Source of the DNA: FW021-bin31 sp964478125
Lineage (GTDB): Bacteria; Bacteroidota; Bacteroidia; Chitinophagales; Chitinophagaceae
Length of the DNA stretch: 64,000 nt
Direction: 5' to 3'
Assembly: GCA_964478125.1 (NCBI GenBank)
Contig: CAYZGR010000001.1
Location: forward strand, 1 to 64,000
The notes under the pieces were generated by a model. The model was given only the letters and a program-made list of their open reading frames with translations, did no database searches and was not told the DNA's origin. Below, piece by piece: positions 62,556 to 64,000 of the stretch (position 1 is its first letter; each line of letters begins with the position of its first letter). The translations under genes and the position numbers were made by a program.

Positions 62556-63215
62556 TTATTTACCAAAAAAAGCTTGAAGTCCGAGAGAAGCAGATAAATT
62601 ATTGGAAGAAGCTTTTGATTTAATGTATGTCATGTAGCTGTAGCCTATACTGAGTTCTAAGGATGAAGAAGGATTAATAAAAAAAGCAGGGCCAACAGAG
62701 ACCGCAAAAGTGTGGGCGTTTATCTTTTGTTCGGTCTTAGTTACTGAAATTATTGATGGTGGTAAAGGATGGGAAGGATCGAATTGTTGCTCAAAAGTTT
62801 TGCTTTTTTGTTTGTTGTGGCTATATCCATAGCTGAGGTCTGCAAATATGTTGAGTCGATGTTGTGGTTTTAAAAAATAATATCTGACGAATGGCCCTGC
62901 CACGTATCCAAAGGACTTGTCTTTCGAATAACTATAGTATCCTATATTGGACTTTCTATCAATCGTCTGTTTATCTTCGGATAACAAAACGCCTCCCCAT
63001 AGTCCCACACTCAATTGGTCTATAATAAAAAATCCACCATCTACAGCTAGTTGCAGGTTCATCCCCTTTATATCCGTGGAGATTTCATTAATAGTCTGAT
63101 GACTGCCCGATCGGAGAAAATCTGCGTAGCCTCCAGTCATCCATTGACCGCCACGAAGCTGGGCCGATCCACAGAATGTAAAGAGAAGAAGAGGCAAAAG
63201 TAATAGTTTTTTCAT
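62556..63215 (-). CDS. Outer-membrane beta-barrel protein
   Basis: 219 aa from the ATG at 63215. Signal peptide MKKLLLLPLLLFTFCGSAQ, cleaved after the AQ-type site. The rest alternates strands and loops (GGFFIIDQLSVGLWGGVLL, SFGYVAGPFVRYYFL, HTFAVSVGPAFFI, LELSIGYSYMTYI) and ends in LGLQAFFGK, a typical barrel closing strand. No specificity is apparent. Nine upstream in-frame residues from 63242 were rejected. It is the last intact gene before the decayed region. Confidence 0.83.
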   Translation of the reverse strand: MKKLLLLPLLLFTFCGSAQLRGGQWMTGGYADFLRSGSHQTINEISTDIKGMNLQLAVDGGFFIIDQLSVGLWGGVLLSEDKQTIDRKSNIGYYSYSKDKSFGYVAGPFVRYYFLKPQHRLNIFADLSYGYSHNKQKSKTFEQQFDPSHPLPPSIISVTKTEQKINAHTFAVSVGPAFFINPSSSLELSIGYSYMTYIKSKASSNNLSASLGLQAFFGK

Positions 63216-63243
63216 AGTATGAAGTATAATAAAACGATGCAAG

Positions 63244-63503
63244 TTATAAAAAAGAATTTAAACATATAAATAACTGTTGGAGTCGCTTATCTCCGGCAAT
63301 AATCTCTTTAAGGGCTTTATTAATACTTGCAGGCGCCTTTTCTACACCCTCAATAACAGACGGTTATAGCTTTGCTAACTCCTTGGCTTCTTTTTTCAAG
63401 TCCTCCTGGTCTAATTCTTTTAATGGAACTTCTAATCTCTTTTTTGTTTCAATTGTTTTTTGGAGATATCTACCCTAATAAAATTTTTTACTACCTTGCT
63501 CAT
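63244..63503 (-). pseudogene. Candidate decayed small gene, frameshift and internal stop
   Basis: On the minus strand an ATG at 63503 opens 23 codons (start MSKVVKNFIRV) ending in TAG. In another frame a coding-like stretch follows (KKRLEVPLKELDQEDLKKE) to a TAA at 63364-63366. The same frame then continues past that stop (PSVIEGVEKAPASINKALKE) to a TAA at 63244. This looks like one small helical protein broken by one frameshift and one stop. The family is not recognised, and chance cannot be excluded. Confidence 0.35.
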
Positions 63504-63528
63504 GGTTCTTTTAAATATTTATGATTAA

Positions 63529-63671
63529 TCATGAACAACCCGGTTGGGATGTGCTCAAGTCCTTAATAATAGGTCTCAAAGCCTTAATTTCTATTTGAAT
63601 CTTGCCTTCAAATAAACAACCGGGGATTTAATCGGCGCCTGGATTTCAAAACCTTGGTAGACAGCTAATAT
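63529..63671 (-). pseudogene. Possible remnant of a GxxExxR-type gene
   Basis: Two short minus-strand stretches in different frames, GFEIQAPIKSPVVYLKARFK and IQIEIKALRPIIKDLS, recall the late part of GxxExxR-family proteins, where a PVVY strand precedes an E-x-K strand. No start codon or intact frame remains. The match is from memory and weak. Confidence 0.2.
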
Positions 63672-63759
63672 GCCTCAGTTATTGGTTGTTTGAATATAAT
63701 TATCCACATTCTTCACAAGGAAAAAGAAAACTAAAAAGAAGTATTAGTAATAAATAATA

Positions 63760-63994
63760 ATGTTTATAAAGCCTTTATTGAAAGAACTTCATACAGAACT
63801 AAATAGCAGGCAGATTGAATTTTTGATCCGGGATGCCAAACAATATATCTGTCTGGAAGCATGTCCGGCACTTGGTAAAACTAATTGTAGAATCATTTTA
63901 ATTTATTGCTCATGTCAGTGCCATTAATGAAATAGATCTGTTGGGTCGGTTTGTCGGACAAGTAGCAGATACTGTTTTTAATGCGAAGCATTAA
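63760..63994 (+). pseudogene. Candidate decayed small gene with frameshift and stop
   Basis: An ATG at 63760 opens 55 codons (start MFIKPLLKELHTELNSRQIE) to a TAA at 63925. In a second frame, LVKLIVESF, then a TAA at 63899, then FIAHVSAINEIDLLGRFVG and QVADTVFNAKH run to a stop at 63992. The amino-acid quality of the second frame suggests one protein of about 75 aa broken by a frameshift near 63871 and a stop. The family is not recognised. Confidence 0.3.
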
Positions 63995-64000
63995 GACCGG

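Overview
The window reads as chromosomal DNA of a Bacteroidota bacterium, most likely a member of the Chitinophagaceae. The evidence is the recurring promoter box TAnnTTTG (CAAAnnTA for minus-strand genes) just upstream of genes, start regions without clear Shine-Dalgarno sites, and families typical of the phylum: PUR/DUF3276, DUF4251, DUF4292, BatD/BatE, bacillithiol BshA, a 7TMR-DISM sensor kinase, OmpA-family proteins with large extra domains, and an EF-P with the loop GQNKTARAAA. Gene density is high, with 57 intact protein genes, two tRNAs and an SRP RNA. The tally is by eye; no database search was possible.

Layout. 0-9 kb: tRNA-Phe, adk-obgE, a PfkB kinase, a DUF4251 lipoprotein, lipoprotein MsrB, tRNA-Thr with terminator, a 7TMR-DISM histidine kinase, a YCII protein, a secreted unknown, the SRP RNA and queG. 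9-20 kb: metZ, purC, mqo, an ABC exporter, a PUR protein, prfB with its programmed frameshift, pruA and secreted unknowns. 20-30 kb: an OmpA/LamG-like protein, a TPR histidine kinase with NarL-type regulator, mdh, a thioredoxin-fold protein, a zinc-ribbon membrane protein, efp, accB-accC and a PLP deaminase-like enzyme. 30-40 kb: a sugar-kinase/nucleotidyltransferase pair, OsmC, metX, and a sugar region (glucose dehydrogenase, LacI regulator, cytoplasmic GH15 glucoamylase). 40-51 kb, envelope: dut, a TPR lipoprotein, DUF4292, EnvC-like protein, bshA, a crystallin-like lipoprotein and a three-gene outer-membrane/OmpA cluster. 51-63 kb: a long minus-strand run, batE, batD, SDR, dipeptidase, D-threonine aldolase-like enzyme, lipoprotein MsrA, glyS, MazG-like, MBL hydrolase, unknown, guaB and an outer-membrane barrel. 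63.2-64 kb: no intact gene, but fragments that look like decayed reading frames.

Connections. MsrA and MsrB are both predicted lipoproteins, so methionine-sulfoxide repair is probably extracytoplasmic. metX and metZ supply consecutive steps of methionine synthesis. mqo and mdh are two routes for malate oxidation. The 40.8-44.4 kb and 46.4-51.1 kb clusters are the best candidates for poorly described envelope machinery. The SRP RNA fixes the distance from the promoter box to the transcript start. Applied elsewhere, this spacing predicts that dut, glyS, the SDR gene, the ABC exporter, queG and the envC-like gene have leaderless or nearly leaderless mRNAs. I found no CRISPR array, intact mobile element or riboswitch.
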